DNA of 64,000 nucleotides, taken from assembly GCF_020905295.1 (NCBI RefSeq), contig NZ_JAJJMM010000001.1, positions 682,001 through 746,000 on the forward strand, written 5' to 3'. A program made the translations under genes and the position numbers. This document shows, in pieces, positions 51,312 to 61,486 of the stretch. The notes under the pieces are model-generated. The model had not been told where the DNA came from and made no database searches. It was given only the letters and a program-made list of their open reading frames with translations. Origin of the DNA: Flavobacterium piscisymbiosum. GTDB taxonomy: Bacteria > Bacteroidota > Bacteroidia > Flavobacteriales > Flavobacteriaceae. Numbering within the stretch: position 1 is the stretch's first letter; every line of letters starts with the position of its first letter.

Positions 51312-52259
51312 TTACCTTTTAGTCAATTCGATCCATTCATTAATCGTTCCTTCTCCTCCAACTCCTTTTATGTAATATTTATCGTTTTCTTTTTTTATCG
51401 AGAAAGTATTATTAATCTCCTTGCATCTAACATCATCATTCTCGACATAAAACAAGTCCAAAATATTTTCATGCTGCAATACTTTGTATGCTCCCATACA
51501 TGATATCGGCTCATGATAAGAATCCTTATTCAACAAAACTTTGTCTTTTAAAATTGAAAAATAATAGGTGATATTTGCCATTCCAGATGAAGTTTCTTCT
51601 GTTTCAACACTTACAGAAAATTCGCCTTGAAATTCTTTTGGAATTGGTTTTGCATCTTTTAATTTATATTCTAAAATCAGATCATTGTAGAGCGTAATTC
51701 CTTTTTTATCTATTTTGTTAGATGCTATTTTTTTAATAAAAACCCACTTATTATTCTCATACAAATAAAAATAAACCAAAGCACCATCTTTCAGTTTAAA
51801 GTCTTCAGGGCTGTTGTATTCAGCCATTTCTTCCTTAGGAAAGAACTCTGAAATTTTGTAATATTCATTCGAATTCTTTTTTAGGACCTCTTTTATTTTT
51901 TGATCTATTATTTCAGGTTTTCCAATTGCAGCTTTATTTTCATCAGAGAAGAAACCAAACATATAATCTGCTTCCCAAAAAAACTGTTCATTCCCTGTCT
52001 TTCCAATATAATTAACCGTAAAAACACCAAGATCATCAGAGGAAAGATAAGATGGATAAGTTCGAACCGTTTTTGAAGTATCAGGTAAAACAAAACCATT
52101 CTCCTGATATTTCTTATCTAAAAAGTCAACAGGAGCAATTTCGAAATTGCTTTTGGCTTTAGGCGTACAGGCTATAAATAATACACAAACCAATAATGTT
52201 ATCGCAATTCTTCCGGTTATTTTATCAATCATTTTTAAGAATTTTAGTTTTTTATGCAT
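51312..52259 (-). CDS. Lipoprotein, function unknown
   Basis: A 315-residue lipoprotein; the lipobox is LFIAC. An internal start at 52232 (MIDKITGRIAI) gives a shorter, more usual signal peptide and may be the real one. The mature part has no recognised domain. It lies 18 bp after the LpxR-like gene on the same strand and may be in one transcript with it. Confidence 0.75.
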   Translation of the reverse strand: MHKKLKFLKMIDKITGRIAITLLVCVLFIACTPKAKSNFEIAPVDFLDKKYQENGFVLPDTSKTVRTYPSYLSSDDLGVFTVNYIGKTGNEQFFWEADYMFGFFSDENKAAIGKPEIIDQKIKEVLKKNSNEYYKISEFFPKEEMAEYNSPEDFKLKDGALVYFYLYENNKWVFIKKIASNKIDKKGITLYNDLILEYKLKDAKPIPKEFQGEFSVSVETEETSSGMANITYYFSILKDKVLLNKDSYHEPISCMGAYKVLQHENILDLFYVENDDVRCKEINNTFSIKKENDKYYIKGVGGEGTINEWIELTKR

Positions 52260-52277
52260 TAACTTTCATTGCAAATC

Positions 52278-53234
52278 CTACTTCAACAAATACCCAAACC
52301 TGATCGATCCGTAAAAATAGCCTGAATTGGTATTCGTTTCCGGATCTCTCAATTCTCGTCCTCTATAAATAAAAGAATACGACATATTGAAGTTATTGTG
52401 TCTGTATTTTAAACCAAACTCTGCATTAAAACGAAGCGGCTCAAGCTCAAAAGTTAACGGACTTGTATTACTAAACATGCTTCCCTCGATCGTCGCATCA
52501 TAAAACTGATAATTGACGCTTGGCATCGCATAAAAATAAAATTCCCTGATATTGTATTGCGGTACAGAACTTACCGAAGCATCATGCAAATTCGAATCAT
52601 AAATTGGCAGTAATTTTTTAAACCCAATTCGGGTTAAGAATCCTGTAGAAACGCCATCAAAAATAGTTCCCACATTTGCTTCTGACTGAAAATGAAGATC
52701 TATAAAATCATTGTGTTTTGATGGAAACATTTTTTTCGAATACATTACATGCGCCTGAACAGCAAAAGCATTATGCAACTGATTTTCCCAGCCAAAAACT
52801 TCTTTATAACCAATAATATGATGAAAACTTTCCTGAGTTTCTTTTCCTAAAGCATTTGGTCCCATGAAGCCCAATTGAAAATCGGTTTTTAAGACAGATT
52901 CGCTTTGGTAAAAAAAACTTCTTCCGGCTTCGGCAAAAAGATATCCGGTAAAAGGGCGATCATTTATCGTTACAGCTTCTGCATTAATAAACCTCGGATT
53001 ATAGATATATTGTCCAACACGAAATTCGGTAATCTTCTTGTTGATTTTCGGGTTCTCATTTTTCGATAAAAAGCGATAAAAAAGCTCTAAACCATTTGTA
53101 TAATACATATCATTTTTTGATGATGTGTATAAATCGTTGTCGGTAATAAAACCAATCTCTGTTGTTTTTGCCTGACCAAAAGCCAAAGCCGATGTCAATA
53201 CTAAGAGCGCAATAAATGATTTTTTATTTCGCAT
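52278..53234 (-). CDS. LpxR-type lipid A 3'-O-deacylase family outer-membrane protein
   Basis: A 318-residue protein. Signal peptide 1-20 (AFGQ). Family signatures are GFITDNDLYTSSKNDMYYTNGLEL, a VTINDRPFTGYLFAEAG segment (DRPYAGYL type), GFMGPNALGKETQESFHHIIGY and repeated aromatic beta strands. In Gram-negative pathogens LpxR removes the 3'-acyl chains of lipid A; here activity is inferred. It overlaps the mtgA stop by 11 bp. Confidence 0.85.
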   Translation of the reverse strand: MRNKKSFIALLVLTSALAFGQAKTTEIGFITDNDLYTSSKNDMYYTNGLELFYRFLSKNENPKINKKITEFRVGQYIYNPRFINAEAVTINDRPFTGYLFAEAGRSFFYQSESVLKTDFQLGFMGPNALGKETQESFHHIIGYKEVFGWENQLHNAFAVQAHVMYSKKMFPSKHNDFIDLHFQSEANVGTIFDGVSTGFLTRIGFKKLLPIYDSNLHDASVSSVPQYNIREFYFYAMPSVNYQFYDATIEGSMFSNTSPLTFELEPLRFNAEFGLKYRHNNFNMSYSFIYRGRELRDPETNTNSGYFYGSIRFGYLLK

Positions 53235-54015
53235 GATAATTTATTTTCCCAACGGCGCGCATTTCACGAACAATTCTCTCTTTTCTTCTGTTTATATAAC
53301 TTGAAGATCCTGTTGCTTTAAATTTTCTTGGGTTGGGTAATATCGCAGCAATTCCGGCCGCCTGCATTGGCGTTAAGCTTGATGCATCACGACGATACCA
53401 ATGTTCTGTTGCTGCATAAGCTCCGTAAACTCCATCGCCCATTTCGATACTATTAAGATAAACTTCCATAATACGTTCTTTGCCCCAAATTACTTCGATT
53501 AAAACTGTGAAATAAGCTTCGAGACCTTTACGTAAATAACTTTTACCCTGCCATAAAAAGACATTTTTGGCGGTTTGTTGTGAGATCGTACTTCCTCCAC
53601 GAATTCTACGTCCGCGTTCGTTACTTTTATATGCTTTTTGAAGTGCTTTAAAATCAAAACCATTGTGCTTTAAAAAAGTTCCGTCTTCACTGGCGATCAC
53701 GGCTTTTTGTAAATTCATCGAAATTTTCTCGATAGGTTCCCAATCGTGATCAAAGAAAACTTCTTTACCATCTAATTTATTTTCGATTGCCCTAATCAGC
53801 ATCAAAGGTGTGAACGGTACGGGAATATATTTAAAGAATACGACTGACGCGATCGAGATCCCGAAGAACCATAAACATAATTTAATAAAAAACCATTTTA
53901 CTTTTTCACCAAAAGAGCGGTTGCCTTTTTTTGCTGCTGCTTTAGGTTTTGGTTTGTTTCCGGTTGATTTGTTTGCGGTTGTTGTTTTTGGTATCGGTCT
54001 TTTGGTTACTCCCAT
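53224..54015 (-). CDS. mtgA: Monofunctional peptidoglycan glycosyltransferase
   Basis: A 263-residue GT51 enzyme that polymerises glycan strands from lipid II. A basic N-terminus and one TM (about 43-63) are followed by the transglycosylase domain with EDGTFLKHNGFD, RGGSTISQQTAKN and KERIMEVYLNSIEMGDGVYGAYAA motifs. The start at 54015 is used because its ATG overlaps the stop of the upstream gene (TAATG), a coupled arrangement. There is no penicillin-binding domain. Confidence 0.95.
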   Translation of the reverse strand: MGVTKRPIPKTTTANKSTGNKPKPKAAAKKGNRSFGEKVKWFFIKLCLWFFGISIASVVFFKYIPVPFTPLMLIRAIENKLDGKEVFFDHDWEPIEKISMNLQKAVIASEDGTFLKHNGFDFKALQKAYKSNERGRRIRGGSTISQQTAKNVFLWQGKSYLRKGLEAYFTVLIEVIWGKERIMEVYLNSIEMGDGVYGAYAATEHWYRRDASSLTPMQAAGIAAILPNPRKFKATGSSSYINRRKERIVREMRAVGKINYHAK

Positions 54016-55127
54016 TATATTAAATCTGCTAATTCTGTTCCTATTAAACTCCCAATTGCTACTCCCATTCCGCCTAAACGCACTCCACAAAACACGTTTT
54101 CAGACAGTTGAGCAACAACAGAATTTTTACTATTTCCTATTCCCATAATCCCACTCCAACGATGGGCAATCTGGAAATCCTGATTTGGTAAAATTACATT
54201 TTTAAGTAAATCCTCCAATTTATTTTGTACAATTTTCGTCTGGCCAAATTCTGTTGTTGTTTCTGTCTCAAAATCAAGATTTCGACCACCGCCAAGCAAA
54301 ATTCTATTGTCTATATTTCTGAAATAATAATAACCGCGATCGAGATGAAAAGTACCTTTTATATCTAAATTCGCAATAGGTTCTGTAATTAAAACCTGTG
54401 CTCTTGCCGGTTGTACAGCGCCTTTTGTAATAATATTTGCAAAACCATTTGTCGCAAAAAGTATTTTATTTGATTTAAAACTAAAATCATTTAGTACAAT
54501 TTCGACCTGATTTCCTAAATCAGCATAAGAAGTCACGGTTTGTTGATTCAGGATTAAAATGTTTTCAGAAACCGCCTGCTTTAGCAATTCCTGCATCATA
54601 TTTCCCGTATCAATTTGAGCTTCAAACGGATTAAAAATTAAATATTCCTGAATATTATTAAACCCAAATCGATCAAGTTCTTTAGAGAAAACATCCGCTT
54701 TAAATAGTGGTTTCAAAATTTCATTTACAAAAGGCAATCTCGAAATACATTCGCTAAATCCGCTTTCATCCTCTTTCAGAAACAATTCATATCCGCCGTG
54801 AGGCTTAAAATCTATTGCCGCATCTCCTAATCTTTTTCGGAGCAATTGCAAACCTTTCCAACGTTTCTCGATGAGATTTATTACCTCTTCTTCAGAATGT
54901 GTTTTGAGATCGTCCAAAATTTCAGAAAGGCTTCCAAAACAGGCAAAACCGGCATTCTTGGTACTCGCGCCTTGCGGCAGCATTCCTTTTTCTAACACCA
55001 GAATTTTTGCTGCAGGAAATCTTTCGCGTAAGCGTAATGCTGCATGTAATCCTACAATACCGCTACCCACGATTGTATAATCAACATTTGTGAACCAATT
55101 TTTAAGCTCCCAATAACTCAAATCCAT
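54015..55127 (-). CDS. FAD-dependent oxidoreductase (DAO family)
   Basis: A 370-residue protein. The FAD-binding GxGxxG motif is VGSGIVGLHAALRL near residue 20-33, followed by the LEKG ribose-binding acidic residue at the end of beta2. Later DAO-type segments are FATNGFANIITKG and HRWSGIMGIGNSKN. The substrate, an amine or amino acid, is not evident. It is the first gene of a chain with mtgA, lpxR-like and a lipoprotein. Confidence 0.9.
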   Translation of the reverse strand: MDLSYWELKNWFTNVDYTIVGSGIVGLHAALRLRERFPAAKILVLEKGMLPQGASTKNAGFACFGSLSEILDDLKTHSEEEVINLIEKRWKGLQLLRKRLGDAAIDFKPHGGYELFLKEDESGFSECISRLPFVNEILKPLFKADVFSKELDRFGFNNIQEYLIFNPFEAQIDTGNMMQELLKQAVSENILILNQQTVTSYADLGNQVEIVLNDFSFKSNKILFATNGFANIITKGAVQPARAQVLITEPIANLDIKGTFHLDRGYYYFRNIDNRILLGGGRNLDFETETTTEFGQTKIVQNKLEDLLKNVILPNQDFQIAHRWSGIMGIGNSKNSVVAQLSENVFCGVRLGGMGVAIGSLIGTELADLI

Positions 55128-55489
55128 TTGTCAATTTTTTATAAAAATAATGATTTTTTTGAACCATATAAGTAATGTAAGTTCATTTAAATGTTTTCTT
55201 TTTTACCATTAAGATATTAAGAAAAACTAAACTTTAAATAATAATTATCTCAAAATATAATGTCTAATAACAAACATTAAATATTTATTTTTTTTAACTA
55301 TTAAGCAATTAAGTTAGATTAAGAAGTAGCACTTAATTTTTCTTAATATCTTAATGGTGAGATTAAAAATTAAATGTTTCAAAACTAAATTTAAATCAAC
55401 TTACATTACTTATATGGTTTAGTACTTTTTAACATTTACTTGCTAAATTATATTCGTATTTTTAGCCTCACGAATATTAGAATTTTATT
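55128..55489. repeat. Gene-free region with a large imperfect inverted repeat
   Basis: ACCATATAAGTAATGTAAGTTCATTTAAAT ... CCATTAAGATATTAAGAAAAACTAA (55164-55230) is matched in reverse by TTAATTTTTCTTAATATCTTAATGG ... ATTTAAATCAACTTACATTACTTATATGGT (55333-55420). Arms of about 65-90 bp flank about 100 bp. The motif ACTTACATTACTTATATG also occurs at 37.08 kb. The rest is AT-rich. Confidence 0.7.
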
Positions 55490-57391
55490 ATGAAAAAAGT
55501 ATTATTTACAACCTTAATAATGATGAGTTTAAACGCTATCGGACAGAATGTGATGTCTCCGGAATTGTTATGGAAATTAGGAAGAGTAAGTGCTCTTGGA
55601 CTTTCGAAAGATTCGAAAAATGTTGTTTTTAAGGTTTCGACTCCTTCGATCGAAGAAAACAAATCGTCTTCTAAATTTTACATTATCCCTGTAAATGGCG
55701 GAAATGCAACTGAAATTAAAGACACAAAAGATGTTTTGGCCGACAAAAATGTTTCGCCTGACGGAAAATTTTTAGTGTACAATGAAGAAGTAAAAATTGA
55801 CAAGGTTTTAGGTAAAGATTTTTATCCAAAAATGGATAAATCTGATGCTCAAATCTATGATGGTTTAGATTATCGTCATTGGGATACCTGGAATGAAGGT
55901 AAATTTAACCACGTTTTTTATAAAGAAAACAAAGACGGCGCAAAAGGAATTGACATTTTGAAAGGGGAAAATTTTGATTCTCCGCAAAAACCTTTTGGCG
56001 GCGACGAAGATTACATCTGGTCTCCTGACAGTAAAAGTATTTTGTATGTATGCAAGAAAAAAGCTGGAACGCAATATGCGATTTCTACCAATACAGATAT
56101 TTATGAGTACAATTTAGAAACTCAAAAAACGACAAACAGAACCGAAGAAAACTTAGGTTACGATACGGCACCGCAATTTTCTCCAACAGGAAACCTAACC
56201 TGGCTGCAAATGAAACGTGACGGTTATGAAGCTGATAAAAACGATATTATTGTAGAATTTAAAGGAATAAAAACCAACTTAACAGCAAACTGGGACGGAA
56301 CTGCAGATAATTTTATCTGGAGTAAAGATGGTAAAAACATATTTTTTGTAGCTGCTGTTGATGGTACAAAACAATTGTTTACGGTAAACTTTCCGGGATT
56401 AACCAGAATTGCGATTCAGGTTCGCCAATTAACAAAAGGAGATTTTGACGTAAATGATTTAGTAGGATTTGCCGGCGATGATATTATCGTAACCAGAAAT
56501 GACATGAATCACGCTCCGGAAATTTATGCTTTTAACTTAAAGAAAAATAGCTGGAAACAATTGACGAATGTAAATACTGAAACGTACAAAACATTAGCGT
56601 TAAGCAAAACAGAAAAACGTTACGTTACAACTACCGACGGTAAAAAAATGTTGGTTTGGGTAATTTTACCTCCAAATTTTGATGCTTCTAAAAAATATCC
56701 AACTTTATTATTTTGTCAGGGAGGACCTCAATCTCCGTTGACACAATCGTATTCTTTCCGTTGGAATTTCCAGTTAATGGCTGCTAAAGGTTATGTAGTG
56801 GTAGCACCAAACCGTCGTGGAATGCCAGGACATGGTGTTGAATGGAATGAGCAAATTAGTAAAGATTGGGGCGGACAAGTTATGGACGATTACCTATCGG
56901 CAATTGATGATGTATCTAAAGAAAATTATGTAGATAAATCACGTTTAGGTTGCGTTGGTGCTAGTTACGGTGGATATTCAGTATTTTATTTGGCCGGAAT
57001 TCATAAAAACCGTTTCAAAACTTTTATCGCGCATGATGGCGTTTTCAATACAGTAAGTATGTTAGGAACTACCGAAGAGGTTTTCTTTAACAATTGGGAT
57101 TTTGGTGGTGCTTATTGGGAAAAAGATAATGCTGTAGCGCAAAAAGCATATACGACTTTTAACCCTGCAACTTTAGTACAAAACTGGAACAAACCTATTT
57201 TGATTTTTCAGGGAGGAAAAGATTACCGTGTACCAATTGGGCAAGGACAAGAAGCTTTTCAGGCTGCGCAGTTAAGAGGAATCAAATCGAGATTTGTGTA
57301 TTTCCCTGATGAAAATCACTGGGTTTTACATCCGCAAAATGCTCAAGTTTGGCAAGGAGAATTCTTTAAATGGTTAGACGAGACACTTTAA
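55490..57391 (+). CDS. S9-family prolyl oligopeptidase-like peptidase
   Basis: A 633-residue secreted serine peptidase. Signal peptide 1-18; an N-terminal beta-propeller of PD40/WD40-like repeats (about 30-370, WSPDSKSILY, FIWSKDGKNIFF); a C-terminal alpha/beta hydrolase domain. The catalytic triad reads Ser492 (GASYGGYS), Asp578 (GGKDYRVP) and His610 (DENHWVLHP). It resembles dipeptidyl aminopeptidase/acylaminoacyl peptidases. It is monocistronic with a strong terminator. Confidence 0.95.
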   Translation: MKKVLFTTLIMMSLNAIGQNVMSPELLWKLGRVSALGLSKDSKNVVFKVSTPSIEENKSSSKFYIIPVNGGNATEIKDTKDVLADKNVSPDGKFLVYNEEVKIDKVLGKDFYPKMDKSDAQIYDGLDYRHWDTWNEGKFNHVFYKENKDGAKGIDILKGENFDSPQKPFGGDEDYIWSPDSKSILYVCKKKAGTQYAISTNTDIYEYNLETQKTTNRTEENLGYDTAPQFSPTGNLTWLQMKRDGYEADKNDIIVEFKGIKTNLTANWDGTADNFIWSKDGKNIFFVAAVDGTKQLFTVNFPGLTRIAIQVRQLTKGDFDVNDLVGFAGDDIIVTRNDMNHAPEIYAFNLKKNSWKQLTNVNTETYKTLALSKTEKRYVTTTDGKKMLVWVILPPNFDASKKYPTLLFCQGGPQSPLTQSYSFRWNFQLMAAKGYVVVAPNRRGMPGHGVEWNEQISKDWGGQVMDDYLSAIDDVSKENYVDKSRLGCVGASYGGYSVFYLAGIHKNRFKTFIAHDGVFNTVSMLGTTEEVFFNNWDFGGAYWEKDNAVAQKAYTTFNPATLVQNWNKPILIFQGGKDYRVPIGQGQEAFQAAQLRGIKSRFVYFPDENHWVLHPQNAQVWQGEFFKWLDETL

Positions 57392-57409
57392 TCAAATAAT
57401 TTAAACATA

Positions 57410-57450
57410 AAAATAGCCGTAGATTTTATATAATCTACGGCTATTTTGTT
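57410..57450 (+). terminator. Terminator of the S9 peptidase gene
   Basis: A perfect 16-bp stem AAAATAGCCGTAGATT / AATCTACGGCTATTTT (57410-57425 with 57432-57447), 6-nt loop, then GTTTTTT. Confidence 0.9.
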
Positions 57451-57569
57451 TTTTAGACCTTTTAATTATGTAAAAGATTAGCATTTATTTGTATTTCTAA
57501 AACAGATTTTTTGAATAAATTGCAGCAATTTCCCAATATAAATCTTCTCAATCCCCACAATAGCAATCT

Positions 57570-60011
57570 ATGGAGAGTAAAAAAAGTTATACAGCACTCA
57601 AAGTCCTTTTTAGTTACATTGCTCTTTTGGGACTAGTAGTTACTGTTGGATGGTTTTTATATTCTGAAAATGTAGTTTATAAAAAATTAGAGGATAAAAT
57701 TGCTTTCGAAAAAACCAAGATTCTTAGGGTAAGTAAATTGTTTTCGAATGTGTATAAAACAGAGAGTTTAGCCCGGAAAACAATCCAAAACAATTCTGAA
57801 GAAGATTTTAAAAACTATCTTATCGAAACCGATTCTTTAAAATCAAGAATCGATACTTTAAAACAAATTGTTACCACTCAATATCAAAAAACGTTACTGG
57901 ATAGTGTTACGTATTTACTGTCTGAAAAAACGAAAAACATTCGACAATTAAAAACAATAAAAAATAAAGCCGAAGATGAAGTATCTGTCAATACTGCTAT
58001 TGATGAAATTACCAAAATGGAGTTTAAACTTCGAAAATTAGAACTTCAGGATTTCAACAAAAACCCGAATCAGCTGGGCAGTTATCAGCGCAATGTGCTT
58101 CAAAAATATGTTGATTATCTCAATCAGAATATTCCGGATGACAGCACAAATACATTGAGCAAACAAGCATCGGATTCTATTTTGGCCAATTCGAAAAAAT
58201 TGTTGAGTAATGTAAAAATCAAGGCCGAAAAGAAAAAAGAATCACTGAATTTTGAAGAAAATAAATTACTGAAAAACGAAATCGCTATTTCGGATCAGCT
58301 TCGTAAAGTACTTCGAATTATCGAAAGAGAAATTATCATCAACTCGATAAAAAACAATTCATTAAAAGAAAAATCACTTAAAAAAGTCAACGAAATCGTA
58401 ACCATTTCGGCTATTGTTGGTTTGGTCTTAACGTTGTTTTTCTCGATCCTGATTGTAAGCGATTATTCGAAATCGCAGGTTTATAAAAAACAACTCGAAA
58501 TTGCGAATTTCAAAACCAAGAATTTGCTTAAAAGCCGCGAACAGTTAATTTCGACGGTAAGTCACGATTTAAAAACACCTTTGAGTACTATTGTGGGTTA
58601 TTCTGAGCTTCTGGGCAATTCTGATGTTACTACAAAGCAATCGTATTTCATTAAAAACATAAAAAACTCATCAGAATATATTACGCAATTGGTTCAGGAT
58701 TTACTGGACTTTTCGAAGATTGAAGCCGGAAAAATTACTATCGAAAAAGTTCCGTTTTTATTACCCGACATTATTGATGAAGTCGCCAAAAGTATCCAGA
58801 CCGTTTACAAACATAAAAACATTGATCTTATTATTAATGTCGATGAGAAACTGAATTCGAGAATTGTTGGAGATCCTTTTAGGTTAAAACAAATTCTGAG
58901 TAATATTATCGGAAACGCATATAAATTTACCGAAGAAGGTTTCATCAAAATTAGCGGATATATTGCGGACAATGATAAGTTTTACACCATTAGAATTGAA
59001 GACACGGGAATAGGAATCGAAAAAGGAAATCAGAAATTAGTTTTTGAAGAGTTTGCGCAGGCGAATGAAAATATTGAAAAAGAATATGGCGGAACTGGTT
59101 TGGGATTGTCTATTTGCCAAAAAATAATTTCGATTTTGGGCGGTGATTTAAAACTGGAAAGTACATTTGGTAAAGGAAGTACTTTTGAAGTACAACTTCC
59201 GTTACAGTTCGATAATAGTCAGACTTCAGTTCCTGAAATCCAAAAGCCTATAGTTCGCAACACCAAAAAACAAACTTTTATTGTTCTGGACGATGATATC
59301 AATCTTTTGAATTTGACAAGCGGAGTTTTAAGACAGGAACAACATCAGGTGCTGTCTTTTAATAGCGGTATAAAAGCTTTAGAAGCGATTCAGAATACCA
59401 ATTTTGATTTTATCATTACAGATATACAAATGCCGGAAATGGATGGTTTTGCGTTTTTGAAAAAATTAAAAAATTCAGGATATTCCACTTATAAAAACCA
59501 GCCTGTAATTGCACTTACAGGAAGAACTGATCTTGATGCTGCTGTTTATAACGAAGCTGGTTTTACAACTGTAATACAAAAACCGTATTCGCCTAAAATA
59601 TTACTGGAGACCATACATCTTATTTTAGAAAATGACACCTTACCCAATGTTGACATTAATGAGCATGAAGAAAAAACCAGTACTAAATTGTATTCGCTGG
59701 AAACACTGCAAGAATTTCTAGGCAACGATACTACAGCATTAAAAGAAGTTTTAAAATCATTTATCGAAAGCAGCTCTGAAAATCTGAATTTACTAGAGAA
59801 TGCAATGATCGATAAAAACACAGCCGAAATTAATTCAGTTGCACACCGAATTGCGCCAATGTTCAAGCAAATTCAGGCACGTGAAATTGGTGAAATTTTA
59901 AAAGTCTTAGAAAATAAGGATCTTGAAACTTCTGATTTAAACGATATTTTCAAAGTTTTGAAAGCAAAAACAGATGTGCTTTTTAAAGCTTTACATAAAG
60001 AAATAGCTTAA
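57570..60011 (+). CDS. Hybrid sensor histidine kinase with receiver and Hpt domains
   Basis: An 813-residue hybrid kinase. TM1 is at about 13-31 and TM2 at about 278-297; between them lies a helical extracytoplasmic region. The HisKA H-box is STVSHDLKTPLS (His332), HATPase about 430-545 (N-box NIIGNAYKFTEE, GTGLGLSI), receiver about 568-680 (Asp618 in ITDIQMPEMDG), and a C-terminal Hpt domain with His759 (SVAHRIAP). The full phosphorelay can be passed to a separate regulator, most likely the NtrC-type protein whose gene is convergent (4-bp overlap). Confidence 0.95.
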   Translation: MESKKSYTALKVLFSYIALLGLVVTVGWFLYSENVVYKKLEDKIAFEKTKILRVSKLFSNVYKTESLARKTIQNNSEEDFKNYLIETDSLKSRIDTLKQIVTTQYQKTLLDSVTYLLSEKTKNIRQLKTIKNKAEDEVSVNTAIDEITKMEFKLRKLELQDFNKNPNQLGSYQRNVLQKYVDYLNQNIPDDSTNTLSKQASDSILANSKKLLSNVKIKAEKKKESLNFEENKLLKNEIAISDQLRKVLRIIEREIIINSIKNNSLKEKSLKKVNEIVTISAIVGLVLTLFFSILIVSDYSKSQVYKKQLEIANFKTKNLLKSREQLISTVSHDLKTPLSTIVGYSELLGNSDVTTKQSYFIKNIKNSSEYITQLVQDLLDFSKIEAGKITIEKVPFLLPDIIDEVAKSIQTVYKHKNIDLIINVDEKLNSRIVGDPFRLKQILSNIIGNAYKFTEEGFIKISGYIADNDKFYTIRIEDTGIGIEKGNQKLVFEEFAQANENIEKEYGGTGLGLSICQKIISILGGDLKLESTFGKGSTFEVQLPLQFDNSQTSVPEIQKPIVRNTKKQTFIVLDDDINLLNLTSGVLRQEQHQVLSFNSGIKALEAIQNTNFDFIITDIQMPEMDGFAFLKKLKNSGYSTYKNQPVIALTGRTDLDAAVYNEAGFTTVIQKPYSPKILLETIHLILENDTLPNVDINEHEEKTSTKLYSLETLQEFLGNDTTALKEVLKSFIESSSENLNLLENAMIDKNTAEINSVAHRIAPMFKQIQAREIGEILKVLENKDLETSDLNDIFKVLKAKTDVLFKALHKEIA

Positions 60012-61357
60012 TCTATATTGTAATGCTTTAATTTATTATAAAGTGTTTTTCTGGTAATTTTAAGCAATTTTGCCGCTTCGGATTTATTATTCTGTGCTTT
60101 TGATAAAGCGTGAATAATAGCTTCTTTTTCGTTTTCTGACAGTGAAAAATCACCATTATTGGTTTGTTGTTTTTGAATCTGGAAAAATTCAACCGGCAAC
60201 ACATCACTTTTTATAAAATCGCCCTGAGTTAAAAGCGTAGCACGTTTTACGCAATTTTGAAGTTCACGTAAATTTCCCGGCCAGTTGTAGTTTTGAAAAA
60301 TAGTAACTACTTCCGGTGAAAATCCGATGATATCTTTATTTAATTGCTGATTGGCTTTTTCTAAGAAATAATCGGCGAAAACCATTAAATCTTCGTCTCT
60401 GTCTTTTAATGATGGAGACTGAATCGAAAATTCGTTGATTCTATGGTATAAATCTTCTCTAAAATCGCCATTTTTTACTGCTTCGCGCAAATCTTCGTTT
60501 GTAGCGGTAATGATACGTATATCAACATTAATTTCCTTATTGCTTCCAACAGGTTTAATTTTACGTTCCTGAAGCGCTCTTAAAAGCTGTATTTGATTTT
60601 CGTATGAAAGATTCCCTATTTCATCTAAAAAAAGAGTTCCTCCATTAGCAGCTTCAAAATAACCCATTTTATCGCTTATGGCTCCTGTAAAAGATCCTTT
60701 TAAGTGTCCGAAGAATTCACTTGCCGCCAATTCTTTCGGAATAGCTCCACAATCGACTGCAATGAAATTATTATTCTTTCTTAAACTTTGCTGATGAATA
60801 CTTTTGGCAATGATTTCTTTTCCTGTTCCGCTTTCTCCAATAATCAAAACCGACATATCTGTTGGACTAACCAAATGAATGTGATCTAATAATTTTTTGG
60901 ATGCCACCGAAATTCCTTTTACAAACTCATTTTCGGTATTGGCAGTTTGTTTCTTCACAGATTTTTTTTCCTTTACAGGAATTTCTTCTTCTGTTTCTGA
61001 AGATTTTAAAGCATTGGTAATAACCAGTAAAACCTCATCAGGATTGAAAGGTTTCGAAATGTAATCAGCAGCTCCGTTTTTAATCGCTTTTACTGCAGTA
61101 TTCACATCTGAATATCCTGTCATAAGAATTACAGGGATTTCCGGGTAAGCCGTCTTAAATTCAGACATTAGTCCAATACCGTCAGAATCAGGCAAGCGAA
61201 GATCTGTCAAAATTAAATCGAAGGATTCCTTTTTGATGGCTAATCTTGCTTCTGCTGCAGAGAAAGCAATGGTTACTTCGTATGCTTTTTTTACCAGAAA
61301 TTTTTCTAATAATTTGCAAAACGAAATATCATCTTCTATGAGTAATATCTTTGGCAT
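60008..61357 (-). CDS. Sigma-54-dependent response regulator (NtrC type)
   Basis: A 449-residue activator. Receiver at 1-115 (Asp52 in LTDLRLPDSDG), AAA+ domain about 143-370 with Walker A GESGTGKE (174-181) and GSFTGA (221-226, the sigma-54-contact loop; alanine is replaced by serine), and a C-terminal Fis-type HTH (about 408-449, KSEAAKLLKITRKTLYNKLK). It works with RpoN. The gene is convergent with the hybrid kinase, and a run of five PepSY-like genes lies upstream on the same strand. Confidence 0.97.
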   Translation of the reverse strand: MPKILLIEDDISFCKLLEKFLVKKAYEVTIAFSAAEARLAIKKESFDLILTDLRLPDSDGIGLMSEFKTAYPEIPVILMTGYSDVNTAVKAIKNGAADYISKPFNPDEVLLVITNALKSSETEEEIPVKEKKSVKKQTANTENEFVKGISVASKKLLDHIHLVSPTDMSVLIIGESGTGKEIIAKSIHQQSLRKNNNFIAVDCGAIPKELAASEFFGHLKGSFTGAISDKMGYFEAANGGTLFLDEIGNLSYENQIQLLRALQERKIKPVGSNKEINVDIRIITATNEDLREAVKNGDFREDLYHRINEFSIQSPSLKDRDEDLMVFADYFLEKANQQLNKDIIGFSPEVVTIFQNYNWPGNLRELQNCVKRATLLTQGDFIKSDVLPVEFFQIQKQQTNNGDFSLSENEKEAIIHALSKAQNNKSEAAKLLKITRKTLYNKLKHYNID

Positions 61358-61424
61358 TTGTTTTTAGGGACTTTTTTGCTAAAATAAGACTATTAAAATT
61401 GTCTTTTCACAAAATTATGCAAAA

Positions 61425-61455
61425 AAAAAGAGATTGCGTAATGCAATCTCTTTTT
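61425..61455 (-). terminator. Terminator between the PepSY genes and the NtrC-type gene
   Basis: A perfect 13-bp stem (61425-61437 with 61443-61455, AAAAAGAGATTGC / GCAATCTCTTTTT) and a 5-nt loop, with T runs on both strands. It lies 32 bp after the last PepSY gene and separates it from the regulator gene. Confidence 0.88.
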
Positions 61456-61486
61456 CACCAAAAACATAAATCTAAATTCACCTAAT

